Shown here one piece after another: positions 34,329 through 47,229 of a stretch of DNA of 64,000 bases. The notes beneath the pieces are model-generated. The model searched no databases, was not told the origin of the DNA, and saw only the letters and a list, made by a program, of their open reading frames with translations. The translations under genes and the position numbers were made by a program. The DNA is from Lepeophtheirus salmonis. Its lineage: Eukaryota; Arthropoda; Copepoda; Siphonostomatoida; Caligidae. Position 1 is the first letter of the stretch. The number at the start of each line of letters is the position of its first letter. Where the stretch lies: assembly GCF_016086655.4 (NCBI RefSeq), contig NC_052131.2, positions 12,259,940 through 12,323,939 on the forward strand, given 5' to 3'.

Positions 34329-34800
34329 CTAAATAATTGCCAAGATTGCATAAATTATGTGAAACAATAACCCCTTGTCCTTCAATCCTGGCCAAACCAT
34401 AGCATGGATTTTCCTGAAATTTGTCATGTAGGTGCTTAAGGCTCCAGAAACGCTTCTAGTATTTTTTTGGTCATCTAGGCTATGGCAGTCTTTAAATAGT
34501 ATTTTTAGGACTTTATCTGCACAACTTTGTTCCAAGAAACACGTGTCATGGATAGTTAAAAAATATTTTAAGAGAGTTTTAATCTTCAAAGTTGCTGGAT
34601 CCATCAGATTTTTAATTTTTCATGCAATTTTTCTAATTATATGTACTGTCGTAGTCGAGTCATACATAAGCTGACCCTTCCAAATTACCCTCTATACCGT
34701 AGGCCTTGTAAGGGAAAGTGATTCAATAAGAGCATTAGAGAGATCAGAACCCATCACTACCCACTTACGAACAGGTGAGCTGGAGACATCTGTTCTCCAC
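34329..34800 (-). pseudogene. unrecognised coding relic, minus strand
   Basis: A single minus-strand frame is protein-like for about 155 codons with two internal stops. It includes VRKWVVMGSDLSNALIESLS near 34760, an open block of 91 codons from ATG 34604 with LLKYFLTIHDTCFLEQSCAD, and IHAMVWPGLKDKGLLFHIIY near the end (stop at 34329-34331). The conserved frame and amino-acid mix suggest a former gene or transposon protein, but I recognise no family. The overlapping 80-codon plus-strand frame at 34432-34674 looks like a shadow. Confidence 0.35.
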
Positions 34801-34814
34801 CCTTAGTCCCTCTT

Positions 34815-35314
34815 AGATGAAAGAGCAATTAGATTTTATTTTATTTTAATGACTATTTTATAGTTGTATGTTCTCTCTTCAAAAATAAGAGAATAGTGAT
34901 AACAACTTTGAAAAATAAAAACACTACTTATATTAAAACTACAATATGTCGCTTTCTATTCCATTATTTTTATCTAAAGTCAACTGGGGAGGGGGAATTA
35001 CATGAATAACATTTTTAGAACATGATAAAATTAGATTATATTGAAAAGTAAAAGTACATCAATATAAATAATTAATTATTACATTACCTAATTTTCATGT
35101 ACGGAGAGTAAGTGTATAACAAAAGTTGATGAATATAATATGAGTAAGACATCTGAACTATTGTTGGGTAAAACTTGATAGTATTAAGTTTTTTCATTGC
35201 ATTGCATTTCTCAATCTGAAAAAGTATATACTTTTTAGGATTCTCCTAGGAGAGTTAAAATTTACTTATCCAAGAAACAAACAAACAATTTTGAAAATAT
35301 AATGATACTTATTA

Positions 35315-35315
<1 letters not shown>
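34815..35315. other. AT-rich stretch, nothing recognised
   Basis: No gene recognised; one short G-rich run near 34985. Confidence 0.35.

Positions 35316-35318
<3 letters not shown>

Positions 35319-35350
<32 letters not shown>
35319..35350 (+). repeat. poly-A run of 32 bases
   Basis: An uninterrupted run of 32 A residues. Such runs can be retroposon tails or simple repeats. No retroposed gene was recognised upstream; a family B half-copy starts about 90 bp downstream. Confidence 0.8.
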
Positions 35351-35354
<4 letters not shown>

Positions 35355-35439
35355 CTTAGAGTGGTTTGAGTATTTTTGGAGTTGCAACCTGAACAGGTTT
35401 TTTTTTAAATTTTACCATGCTGTTATAATTATTCTTAGG

Positions 35440-35600
35440 GAACATCTAAGTATAAAGTGCATGAGCTCATGGGGAGTAATTCTGAGGATTTGTTGTAGAA
35501 TTATATGGATAAGTCCTACTTGGACTAAGTAAGAGTAGAATTGAGGAACGACATCGAAGTAATTCTTATCTTAATCTTAACTAGATCATGCTTGTAAAAA
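35440..35600 (+). repeat. dispersed repeat family B, copy 4 (5' half)
   Basis: It contains AGAGTAGAATTGAGGAACGA near 35533 and a GTAATTCTTATC block near 35560, matching the 5' half of the 38.8-kb copy (AAGTAGAATGGCGGATTGAC, GTAATTCTTCCC). The 3' half is not adjacent; a matching 3' half lies about 700 bp further at 36310, so a single copy may have been split by an insertion. Confidence 0.45.
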
Positions 35601-35609
35601 TAGGATTTT

Positions 35610-36290
35610 TTTTTTGCCTAAATTTCCACACACTTTTAAAGACTGTTTAATATTCCGTGATGTCTATTCTTATCGATTTTGAAAGATTAAAAAAAATATC
35701 GAGCCTTGTTTAAAAGAATCGATTTGTCGTATTTCCCATTTTTTTATTTGCTCAGAAAAGAGATAAAAGAAAGAAAAAGTTTGGGCTCCAATAAGTTTTC
35801 AACAATTCAAATAAAGATAATTGCTTTTGAAATTTAAAGTGTAGTGTATAGTTATTATTAACTAATTGTTAAGTTTCAATACAAAATATTAAGAAATGTG
35901 AATTAAATAAGGGGTTTCGTATGTATTTTCTAAATAAAATTACTTACTTTTATTGAAAAGTAGTTTTTCATTAAGTACAAGCAAGTAGAACGATCTTTTT
36001 GATATAATAATCTTTATAGAACGATACATAACCTGCCTTTATTATATTTATGTTATCCCTCAGAAAGGACACCTTTCATTAAAAATAGAAAAATAATAAA
36101 TGTGACTGTACTGTGTTTTGTGCTCACCTTTCTGCAGACTTTCTCTATTATACAGTATCATTTTGGAATTAGTGAAAAGAAATAAAAAGATCTTCTTCGA
36201 AAATAAAATTAGTTTCATTGGTGTAAAAATATTAATACATTTTTAGCCTTATTTTATTAATATTTAAAACTTTTACTTACTTTTCTCTCT
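35610..36290. other. AT-rich spacer between two half-copies of family B
   Basis: No gene recognised. If the flanking half-copies were once one element, this roughly 700-bp stretch would be a later insertion. I did not find terminal repeats for it. Confidence 0.3.
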
Positions 36291-36309
36291 GCTCTTGGAA
36301 ATAGACCAA

Positions 36310-36440
36310 TCAATTTAAAATTTCAAATCTTATGACAGCTAAGTTTCTCTCCTCTCAAAAATTCATTGTCCGGGTGACCACGTTAATTTTCGTTTTTTAA
36401 CATACCAGCTGGTCATATTTTTTACAAAAATAATGATTCC
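36310..36440 (+). repeat. dispersed repeat family B, copy 5 (3' half)
   Basis: ATGACAGCTAAGTTTCTCTC near 36333, then GGTGACCACGTTAATTTTCG near 36373 and ATACCAGCTGGTCATATTTT near 36403. These match the 3' halves of the copies at 18.8, 38.9 and 52.8 kb in the same order. Confidence 0.5.
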
Positions 36441-36444
36441 TATA

Positions 36445-38750
36445 TTATTACTATGTTAGTAAAATAGAATTATCAGATCCATGAAACGTTGCAGTTTCAA
36501 CTTTTTATGTAAAATATTCACCTATCAATTTATTGTTAGTTTACTAACATAAAAATCTCTTTTAAGTCAGAATTATTTTATTACTTGGTAAATGAAATTA
36601 TAGATAATACAATTCTTTAATACATTTCATTAAAGGAACTCCTAGGTGGTCTACTTCTTAGCAATAATATTTGAAATCTGTATTTCCCTTGAAGAAACAT
36701 TCAAATGTATGTAATTTTTGAACTTAAATTATATTGAAATGAGAGTCAAAATAGAAGACCAATTTTACCAAAATTATACCAATTTTTTTACTAAATACTG
36801 TTTTAAACCAGCTTTATTTTATGATTGAGATTTTATTCAATTAATTTTCAATAAATTTATATTTATATAGGGATATTTTGCTACATCAGCAAGAACATAT
36901 TCCCAAAATTATAATCACGAGCCGCCACTTCTTATATAACGCGGTTGCTGATTTATGGATTGGTCACAAGCAGACTGCAACCTTTTTTAAAATATAAATT
37001 CATAGCGCAGTTAATTATGTAGTATAACGATCGGCGAATTTTTCTTTTGAAAGACTATTAAAAATATATTATGAGCAATTCACAAACAAGTTTGAAATAA
37101 GTCTTAAGTAATAATCTTCAAGTCTCAAGTAGTATTTTTTAAAGGAGTCAAATGTTGGAGTCAGGTCGACTCATTGAAATATTATTATAACTTGTTCAAA
37201 TAAACAACTTCTCCTCAGGTCTGAAATACATATATCTCTTAAGAATTAAGAGATATTGACCTTAATACTTTCACTGTTGTTCTCTAAATAAAATACTCCA
37301 CGAATATACTTTCCGAATAGCCAATGTATCTGCTCGTTGCATTTGACGCATAAAAAATGTCCCTTTTTGATAATTTTTTTCCTAAGGAGTCCATATTTTC
37401 TTAAAGGTCTAATATTGCATTCACTTTTATTTACATTTTCGTCAAAGTTAATTAAATGAATGATTACTTTTTTTTGCTATTAAAATTGTATGCAGTCATG
37501 ATTCCAAAGAATCATTGGCAACTTTGATTGTGATCTCATTTAGTTTTTTTTGATAAAGACGTAATATTCTTTCCACTAGAAAATAAATGTTTACCAGGGA
37601 ATCTGTTATTGTTGAGCAACAACTGTTTAACTACTTTTCAATTAATTAACAATAATAAAAAGTAAAGGATTCATGAAATTACTTTTTTAAAAGTCGCTTT
37701 GTCAATTCAGGTCATATTTTTTGGAAAAAAACCTATCAAGCAACTTCAACAATGAATATATGCCTTTTTTAGATAGTGAGAATCGTATATTAAAAAGTTG
37801 ATCATAAGCTTAAATATAACTGCACCATATGATTATTTGACAGCTTATTAACTGAGTTGGATTATTTAAAAAAATTTGGAGGTTTAAAATGAGCCGTATA
37901 TTTGGTTAAGTATTACATCTGTTTGACATAGTTTAATCGTTAAGAAACCATCAAATAAATATAAAAAATGAAAAGTTTGTCTGTTTTGTCTATGGAGGTC
38001 TAATTTCTGGGTGTGCACTTAATATCTAAGAACTGAGTGTCTACTTGATCTAGGAAATAACAATATAGCAACGAGATTGTGTAATTTAAGTTTAGTGCAT
38101 CATATATTATTTCCAAAAATCAGTCATTTGTTGGATGCTAAATAATAAATAGTAAAAAGGGTTTATATTAATATGTAAATCTTAAAATTATTATTTAAAA
38201 AAAAGTATCACTGTTTCAAATTTTCAATAATTTTGTATGAAATACTTTTGAACTATAGGAGTAAGCACTCGGTAGAGTGCAAATATCTGACAAATATAAT
38301 TTTCTCCAATTACGGTCAATTAAGTTCTTTTAAGGTTTTTTGGGAATTGCCTATCTCAAAATTTAATTTCGTGTGCGGAGGTAGTAATAATTATAATTTT
38401 TAAATTGTTTAGTTATCTGAAAACTTGCCCATAATTATTCATAGATATAAAAAGTGGATTTCGTCCAATTGATCATATTATGAAGTTGTTGAAGAACTCC
38501 AGCCAATGAGCGTTGACCGCAGTCGTGCTGGTGAATAAAAAAAAGGAGATGATTTTAACAAAATATTTTCATAATATTATATGCAACGACGAAAATCCGG
38601 TGTATCTTTTATCTGGCCCTGTTTTTTTGGGAATTGGTAGTCTGAGGAATTAATTTTCCTTTCCTTAGCAGTTGTCATTAGTATTTAATGCATGAGTAGT
38701 GAACCTCCTTTCCTTAATAGATTCAATTATATTTATAGCCTGATAGAACA
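36445..38750. other. AT-rich stretch with one strong small hairpin
   Basis: No gene recognised. At 37232-37256 ATATCTCTTAA and its exact complement TTAAGAGATAT are separated by 3 nt, a perfect 11-bp stem. No pyrimidine-rich loop or terminator context makes it meaningful in a eukaryote. Confidence 0.4.
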
Positions 38751-38754
38751 TTCG

Positions 38755-39035
38755 TTTGTGCTCATAAAAGATGGAGCGTAACCCTGAGGATTATAATTGT
38801 AAGCCCTTGTTGAACTCAAAGTAGAATGGCGGATTGACATTGGAGTAATTCTTCCCAATATCCTTGCTTATATCATTTTCTTCTTATTCTCTCTTTACAG
38901 CTGATTGTAGCTGATCTAATGAAACGTCATGAAGAGTATTATTCATTTCCTACAAAATATTCTACATATTGTTTGGGTTACCATTTTGATTTTCGGTTTC
39001 TTTTTTTTTAGTATGCCCCTTCTACACTGGATTTT
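38755..39035 (+). repeat. dispersed repeat family B, copy 6 (best full copy)
   Basis: This copy contains both halves. The 5' landmarks are GATTATAATTGTAAGCCCTT (near 38790) and AAGTAGAATGGCGGATTGAC (near 38819). The 3' landmarks are AGCTGATCTAATGAAACGTC (near 38910), GGGTTACCATTTTGATTTTC (near 38976) and TTTTTTTTAGTATGCCCC (near 39001). It is a good reference for a family consensus. No long open frame. Confidence 0.55.
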
Positions 39036-39039
39036 CAAC

Positions 39040-42000
39040 GTTGATTATATGGTTAATATTGAACCCATATACACAGTTAGATAAAAAATAATTAAACGAG
39101 ATAAACTTATGAATAGCACATAGATTTAAAAAAAACACACTTTAACTGCTTTTGAAGAAATCAGTTAAAGACAAAGTATGCTCTTTTTGTCGAGGAAAAA
39201 AATGTTTTTTTTAAAGAATATAAAGTTATGGAGTTTACACGCTAATATTATTATCAAAGAGTCCATGAAATATGGATTAGGAAAAAAAATCGTTTTCACT
39301 TGTTTTGTTTTTATAATTTTTTTTATCGATAGATATAATAGAGCGAAATAAAATTTGAAAAAAAAGAAGAAAGAAATACAATAAAGCTTCACGTGTTTCA
39401 GGGCTAATATGGGCTAATGTACACTGCTAGGGTCAGTTAACTTTAAAAAAGCAAATATACTTACATACATGTAATTTACGTGGTCTGAGAAAAGGAAAAA
39501 ATCTGAAAAAGTTGAACTTTATTTCGATTTTTTTTTTCAATACATTCAATATATATATTCAATTTTATTTGTAAGTTCCATTTTGACATCCAAAATACAT
39601 AGCAATATTAATGAAAAAAAATTTCTTTACTTATAAATTTGTTTTGTTATATTTGGATCAAAATTTGGGATACTGGGATGTTTGAATAAGTAGAGACATT
39701 TTAGGTTAAGTATAAAAAGCTCAATTTAAAAGTATGTGTAATGACCCGGATATTGTATGTAACCATACAAGTCTGTTGCTTGAATACCTACAAAAACATC
39801 TGATTATACTTTTGTATAGTTATATAAATATTCAATGAGGTGAACCTTTTTATAATAAGAAACTTTATTCAATTTTTACATAATAAAAATACAAAATACT
39901 TAAACAATGCATGAATTAAATAATTCATAACATATAAAATATTATTTAATATATGCAATTTTTATATATACTTTGATACTCTATGTGAAATTATATTTAG
40001 TTTCTATTATTCCCACATTTTCCAAAAGATTAATTTGAATAATTCAATTGTTTTCGTTCAATGAACAAATATACATTATTCATGTTTAAGTGTACATAAA
40101 ATACAGACTGCCTTGTATATTAGGGTAAGTTAGGAGTGTTACCTGAAAGGCAATAAGAACCTAAGTGTGAATAGTTTATAAAACTAATTCACAGCTAGGA
40201 AAATTAGGTCTCAAAATATTCGAAAAAATCCGAGTCAATTTTATACTTTATTAAGTCTGTTTGATTGTTATCACTAAAACTCATCAAATATTTTAAGTTT
40301 CGAGGTGCTATCACTAAGTTACTTTAGAATCAACCATAATTTATAACGAGGTTTTTTTAATTCCTGAGGAGAAAACTATACATATATAAAACGTTTTTGC
40401 AAATAATTGCAACGATATCCTTGTTAAAAAATGATATTTCGTTATTGCTCAGAAAGCAAAATAAAATAAAAAATAAATGTTACAAATAATAAATTAGATA
40501 CAATTAAGTCATTATTTGACTAATTGGAAGGATTAATGCAACCTTACATTGCTTATTTAAATAAGAAAATTGAAAAATTCTACAAAATCAAACATTTTTT
40601 TTACGGCAAATTTTTTCAAGCTGTAATATAAGGTTCATTATTATGATTAAGGTGTATAATATGAAGAATTGAAAAAAAAAAAATATGACAAAAATATTTG
40701 CTTCCATAAATAATCCTTCACTTTACTGAATTAGACATATTTAGTAGGAACTTTACTTATGATTACTTAATAAATAATTTATCTTTTGAATACTGAAATG
40801 TTATTTATCAATTGTTATTACTTTAAAATTCCATATATATATATGGTTATTTTATTTCAAAATATGGATCTGAATCGAAATTATTCTCAAAAAGGTGATT
40901 AAAAAAAGACATTATAGGGCAAAACTACCGCGATTGAAAATTTTAATTATCATTTGCATATTCTATGGTTAAAATGACAATAACAAAATGCGTTTTTACA
41001 TACTGTTAAATGTACTGATAATATTCTATTATATCATTATACTGCCTTATTATCATATTGTCGATAGAAATTAACTGTTACAATGGAAGGAATAATATAT
41101 TTTATCTAAAAAACCTACTTTTTTGAAATTGAAAAAGTTATACATTTTATCGGAATTTTCAGTACATATTACTTTGATTATATTCAAATATGAATTTTGA
41201 TCATTGGCATAAAGTAATATTCAACGCAGTTTTTAAGTCTTATTTAATTTTTAAAGTCTTTTGTTGGAGTTTAATAAAGGTTTCTTGTAAATTTATTCAT
41301 TTTAAGATTAATCAAAGATAAAAATACCCAATGAATGCATATCAAGAGTTGCCAACTAATGTGCACTGCTGCTGGGTAATTTTTTTTTCTTAATTGATCT
41401 TGTTCATCTAGTATTACCTATTTTTTATTAGAATGTTGGAATATTGCAACTACCTTCCTTTCCCGACAATTTACACTCGGAAAACTAACCCCAACATTAT
41501 ATTCTTGAAAGTGCTGTAACTACGGTGAAACTATCGAGCCGTGTTCATTTAAGTAGGGTTTATCCCTTAAAGCATCTAAATATCAAATTTTGAAGGTCTC
41601 AAAATGTTCTTTTCTTTAGTGTATCACAGCCATCCATTCAACTGATACATCACAAAATTTGTTTGCTTATAAAATCCATCGATAAAAAAAACAAAACATT
41701 TTGAGAACTTAAGGATCTCATATTTAGAACATTTAAATAATAAGCTCCACCCTATTGACCAATCTTGCTCCGTTTTCTCCTTGCGCTATACAAAAATGTC
41801 CATTCGTACCACCACTCATGACTACTGATGATATAAGAAATATTTATGAAGCCATTTTTGTTTTCTATTTATAATCTGGCATTTCTTATACCACTACAAA
41901 TTTTCTGACTGTAATAATAATTAAATTTAACTGCATTTAAGACATTCATTAATTATTTAAAATCCTTTTTGAAACATTTTATTGGTTAATTTTTTTTTTC

Positions 42001-42860
42001 CATTGATACCCATATCTTTCATTCAAAGTTATTACAAAAGGGTGTAACTACCGGGACCTCGGCCCCAATAATTTTTCATTATTGATAATTATATATCTAT
42101 TAATGATATACCCTTATTTGCTTTAGTCAGGCCTTAATAAGAAAAATCAGGCCCAATAGCAAAACCGTGATTATGACACTATTATATGAAATATTTAGCA
42201 AATTTAGGTACCTCTAAGGGTCTTACTACTAATCTTTATCGGCTACTTTTTTTCATGTCGATTTTCAGCACTGGTATATAAACATTAGAGTTTTTTTTTG
42301 TGAGCCGTGGGATTTTGGTGAGTATTGGAAGAAAGATTGTTAAAATAATATAACTTTTCTCAACAAATCTTTAATAGAAACTCTTAAACAGCGATTTCAA
42401 ATGTGCATTAATATATGACAGAGTTTGTGTGCTCTTAATATTAAAGTACTTTATTCAAACTATTGGCACTACAAAATTCTACGGAATTTTATAGGGATAA
42501 CTGATAATTTGGAGTTTTGAGAGATCATTAGAATTGTTGTCTTTAATAAATTTAAATTAAAAGCTCTCTTTGATTATTTTTTTTAACTTGTGATTTATTG
42601 CCTTTTTTTTTGTTCACCGTTCTTTTATATGTACAAAGCAATTACCTAAATAAATATACATAAATAAACATTATAGTGTAAAGTTATTTCTTCATATAAG
42701 AAAGTTCAAAAATTCCTATTGAAAAGGCTAGATAAAAAATATCAACATAAAATATCCTATTTAATGTAAGCAGTGTATTCTAGGTGGAGAGGGGAGGGGG
42801 AGTTCAGTGTCATTGATTCAACTTTTTTTTTTTTAAATGAAGCGAATTATTAATTATAAA
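39040..42860. other. AT-rich stretch, nothing recognised
   Basis: Almost 4 kb with no convincing gene, RNA or repeat end. The 75-codon frame at 39165-39392 (minus) is Phe/Lys-rich and looks like chance. Homopolymer T and A runs are frequent. Confidence 0.4.
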
Positions 42861-42869
42861 AAACATCAT

Positions 42870-45490
42870 TATTAATTAAAAAATCCACAAAAGTTAGGAT
42901 ATAAAAATGATTGAAACCAAAATAAATACTTGCAATCAAGAGCATGGGTTAGAAATCCTAAAAATTCTGAGGATTGACTTTCGTAACTTCTTATGATAGA
43001 GTGATACCGATCGATATAACCCCACTTATTTTGCTGCCGGGATCCAGGATATGTCTTAAGCATTGGGGATTTTCAAGGAGAGCGTGGTATATCTAGCAGC
43101 GGATGGGGAAAAAAATTGCTCTTTTGATTTAATTTGATAAAATTGTAGCTTGTAAGGGTATATTGGCTCATAGGATGTAAGCTTTCCAGCAATTAATGCC
43201 TTGGAGTTTAATGAAGAAAAATCAATTGCTCTACAGTTCTGTGGAGACTACTTCTTCCTTTAAAATAAACAGAAGGTTATCTAAGCTTTGATCAAATTCA
43301 TAACAAATTGAAATAATATTCACCAATAGATTGGGCTTCGTCTGTTGGTTTAATAAAAGTCATTTCAAAATACTAAATAATATTTAGGAACAATAAAATC
43401 TTTTGTCACTCTTTTTAAAGAGAAGTAAAAACGTCTATCGCAACAGGGGGTTTGTACCTTTAGGTCATGAAAGGTTAAAATATTTTTTTTTTTCAGGTCT
43501 TCTCCCTCTAAATTTTTCGGAGTGCTAAGTTTCCAAAAGAGGACAGGCTTCTTAACCTTTTCTTGGATTAAATCCAGAATAGTATCCCCATTGAATAAAG
43601 GAACAGCTGACCAAATAATTAGTTGAGCAGCAGCCAATACCCAGGAGTAAACAGCAATTTTCTCATTGCTGAGGTGAGTAGCAAATCCTGATTCTATGGT
43701 AGAGCTCACTGGAGGAAACATGTCTCCCTGGACATATCGATAAAAATCTTTATGTACATTTTTGTTATTATATTCCAAAGAAATGCAATTCCACCTCCAT
43801 GGGTGTCAAATAGCAATTGTGAAATAGCTTTTTAAGCCACTTTTATTCCTCTTTCATCACGTACATAGCAAATTGAGGGGAAGTAGTGGCTTTGTATATA
43901 ACTAGGGGAACTACTTGTGTGTTATATAAATCAATTCATTTCTAAGGATTCAAATTTCTCCACCTAGACAGGTTTCGTTAAATAGTACAAGCTATAGAAT
44001 ACCAATTCAAAATATGAGTGTCTGTACAATCCCAAATCATGCCCAAGATCTTACTTTTTGATCCTCACTTGGCTTACAAGCACTCAGAGGAAGAATGGAG
44101 GGCTTTTGCCTGTTGAGTCTTAAACCAGATCTTTTCTCATACTTTTCAAAGAAGTCCAGCAATATATGGATTCTGTAGAATTAAATGCTCTATGGATGCA
44201 ATGAATAAAAGAGGCGTGGTCAGGCAGTATGGCTTGCAGCTTTTTTAAAGATAAATTGGTACACTTTCTACTCCGTTTAACGAAATAGTAGATGAACCAT
44301 TATTTTAAAGTGCCCTCATAGGGTTAAAAACTTTTTGGTAGAGAAGTATTTTAATAGCTTTAAAAATATGACATTGATTTATCAAATCGAATGCCTTATT
44401 AAAGTCAACTCCGATAAAAGCTTCCTATTTTTTTTTCTAGTACTGACTGATTTGATACCTGCTGGGATGTTTCATGAAACATTAGAAATTTTTCTTTTCT
44501 TTAAGCAGCCTTACTGAGCCATTCCAATATTTTTATTTAATAGAGGCTCCATTTGCATAGCTAAAACTCCCGATAAAATTCTGTAAAATGCATTCAATAT
44601 GGTAATGGCCTCCAGTGATTGAAGTTCGACCTATTTCATTTTTGAGGAATCAAAGCTATTTGTACTTTTGTGAATGATCCAGGCATTCTAACCATTTTTT
44701 CAATTGTGCATCATATTCTATAAAGAAAAGGCGCAATTTCATCTGGGCACATGGTAAAAAGCTCTCCAGAAACTCCATCTAGGTCTGCACCTTGTTAACT
44801 TTAAACTTTTACATGATACAATACTTAATACTTTCCATTGAACAAATGTTATCATTAATTGAAAATGCGAATTAAAATATCTTTTAAGCTTGTAATTATA
44901 TTTCCATTAGTAATAATATGTTTTATCCAAGGATCTGATAATTTTTTTTTTGTTTGAGCAAATTTTAAAATCTTTTGATTGAATCACTCTCAATCATAAC
45001 TTTACCATTCATCTCCTTCTCGACTATTTCTGCTATTCTAAATGAATCAGCAGTATCTGCCGTACTTATAGAGCTAGAATTCAATAATTTTTTTTACTTC
45101 TTTTTGATATATTCGTTTTTCCCTTCTCCTTTCCCGCAAGAATTCTGAAGAAATAGAATATGCATTGCTTCCTTTGTGTTGAATTTGGACTTATAACAAT
45201 GAAAAAAACATTTACTTTAAAATCCATCTTGATAAAATATAGGAACACCATTTTAAATAACAATAGAAGTTTACCTCTATAAGTTCATGATCTGATGCTG
45301 GCACAGACCTATATATTGCTCTGTCTATCGTTTTGTTTAGCTTGTAGGACATCAATGCCAAGTAAATCCGCCAAGATTGTTTGTTTCTTTGCTAAGATAC
45401 TTTCTCCTTTAGACAGTGGTTTTTTAAAATGTCCACCAAATTAAATCTCACGCACAGCTCACCCAAGACTTTTGATGTTAGATGTTGACT
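42870..45490 (-). mobile_element. LINE relic, minus strand
   Basis: A degenerate non-LTR retrotransposon reads from about 45490 down. The endonuclease end is followed by the reverse transcriptase and then a C-terminal region. Boundaries are approximate: the 5' side fades near 45490, and the 3' side may extend to an A/T-rich tract near 42830. It is distinct in sequence from the plus-strand LINE at 26.7 kb (different RT signature), so two lineages are represented. Confidence 0.6.
43365..45490 (-). pseudogene. LINE endonuclease/RT polyprotein relic
   Basis: From 5' to 3' on the minus strand, the first part reads IYRSVPASDHELIEVNFYC near 45290, the SDH motif of the endonuclease. Next is GADLDGVSGELFTMCPDEIA near 44785, the RT lead-in (GPDGxxxELxK). 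IALIPQK and RSNFNHWRPL near 44640 match IxLIPKK and NWRPIxxxN. DFNKAFDLINQCHIFKAIK near 44400 is RT motif A with its Asp. SLNGVESVPIYL and LLFIASIEHLI near 44250 match the following RT blocks, but the YADD box is unrecognisable. ILGMIWDCTDTHILNWYSIA near 44030 follows, then a 137-codon open C-terminal block at 43365-43778. Many stops and shifts. Confidence 0.6.
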
Positions 45491-45494
45491 TGTC

Positions 45495-45985
45495 AACCCA
45501 TCAAGTCTCTAATCAATATGAAGAGAAACGTTTAAAAAAAATAATATTGAGCTATTTAAGACTTTAAAACTTTCAAAATTATTCAAAATTTATTTTTTGA
45601 AGTTAAATTATTATATTTTATTTGTTTACATATTAGAAACAATGATGCTATTAAAGAACCACACAACCTTGATCATCATTAATGTAAATTTGAAACCGAT
45701 ATTTATGAGTTTCTGCAGAAGATTTTTCTACACAATAATTATTTTAACAATTTTTGTTCCGATATACTTATGTATATAGCATATACGTACAAAAACTAAA
45801 AAAAAAAAAACTAATGGAAAATTACAAAAATGATATACCAAGAGCATTAAAAATATACATTAGTTTATAGCCATTATTATTACAAACCTGTTCTCTCTAA
45901 AGTACATTTTTGATGAGCTAACATAACAATAATTTGGAAAATAATCGAAAAAACGGAAAAATACTCAATTTATTTTTTACATCAC
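45495..45985. other. AT-rich stretch, nothing recognised
   Basis: A 60-codon frame at 45597-45779 (plus) is hydrophobic and AT-driven; no gene called. Confidence 0.35.
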
Positions 45986-45990
45986 ATATA

Positions 45991-47226
45991 CAGGGTCATT
46001 CAGCTACATCTGGACTATAATTAACTATATTCTGAACTATAAGGAAAGTATTTAACTCGGTATTTCAATTTTGAAGTGAGAGGTGGAGCCTGAGTTTGAA
46101 GTTGCAGGACTTTTAATCATCATGTTGGAGATCTGGAAGAACACATGCATCGAGTTTTCTTGCTCAGGACACAGCCTGTGTACATGAAGAAGATACTCAG
46201 ATATCCAAAGAGCACAGTTTAAACCCCTCCAACAAGGAGTGGGTATTTAAGAGAAAAGCACACAAGTCCTGGACTGATAAAAAAACGCACTCCCATATTC
46301 ACCGTAGCCTGGAAAGTTCCTTAAAGTAATCTCCTGGGATACTGATTAACGCTATTATCAAAAAGCGCTACCAAATTAGCCGTGCAAAAGTCTCCAGGTC
46401 CATAAAAACTGACCAGAGCATGAAATCATACCACCTATACAAAAGACATATCCTTACAGAAAAAATGAAGGCCACACGGGCTGCAACGCAAGAAATTTGG
46501 TGAACGATTTGTCCCATGGTAACCGAATCATCTTTTATTTCGGTGATAAACTATGGACTATAGAGAGATCCCACAACCTCCAGAACAACAGATAGTTTCC
46601 TGTAGATAGAGAAAATGTGCCCCACATAATTAAAACAAGGATTCTTGCCACGTCATGCCCCTTGGGGGCATTTGAAAGACGTTAATGTCATGCCCTCCAT
46701 CTTCTTTGAGCCATAGGAGAGGGCGGGTACCTACAGGTACTGTAAACTCATGTGTGACCAAGTGATATTTTGGATGAAAGCTGAGACCAAAGGTGTCAGG
46801 TTTATGTTTCAACAAAATAAGGCCCCTTTCACAAGGCTGCAAAATCCAAAAATTGTTTAAGGAAGCGAATGGGTCATTTTGATACAGCCACACATGACCC
46901 TCTAATTCCTTCTATATGAACCCCATAGTTTTCTTCTTTTAGAGGAAGTTAGGGAGGTATGTATCGGCCAATTCACACAACAGCATCGAATCCTTGAAGG
47001 CCTCCATCATCAATTAATTGAACAAAGTCTCGCCACATATGTGGTCTAGTCCTGCAAATCCTTTACGTCTCGTATTCAGCGAATAATCGGCAAAAATGGC
47101 AAACACATAAAATTATTTTTTTCTTTTGTATTTTTAAAACTTTAAAATTAAATCAAAACCTCTATTTGCTTCCCTTATTGATGAAGATACAGTTAAAGGT
47201 AGTCCATATTTACCTAAACGACCCTG
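45991..47226 (+). mobile_element. mariner-like element with CAGGGTC ends
   Basis: The ends are CAGGGTCATTCAGCTACATC (left) and, reversed, CAGGGTCGTTTAGGTAAATA (right). They share CAGGGTC, then TGGACTA near base 23, and are flanked by TA (45989-45990 and 47227-47228). The 1236-bp length is normal. The decay of the ends and coding region suggests an old insertion. It belongs to a different family from the CCGGG-ended elements. Confidence 0.8.
46080..47100 (+). pseudogene. mariner-like transposase pseudogene
   Basis: Recognisable blocks are KRYQISRAKVSRSIKT near 46365 (HTH2/linker region), TEKMKATRAA near 46460, and NRIIFYFGDKLWTIERSHNL near 46520. In the last, GDK stands for SDE and the first Asp remains. 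FQQNKAPFHKAAKSKN near 46805 has the second Asp as Asn. SPYMNPIVFF near 46908 has the third Asp as Val. The C-terminus shows RYVSANSHNSIESLKASI near 46955. Two catalytic residues are lost and several stops are present. The 87-codon minus-strand frame at 46630-46893 is a shadow. Confidence 0.7.
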
Positions 47227-47229
47227 TAC

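Noticed and set aside
37232..37256. Perfect 11-bp stem-loop, terminator-like
   Set aside because: Rho-independent terminators are not expected in animal nuclear DNA, and no adjacent gene exists.
39165..39392. 75-codon minus-strand frame
   Set aside because: Low-complexity Phe/Lys/Ile translation of T- and A-runs.
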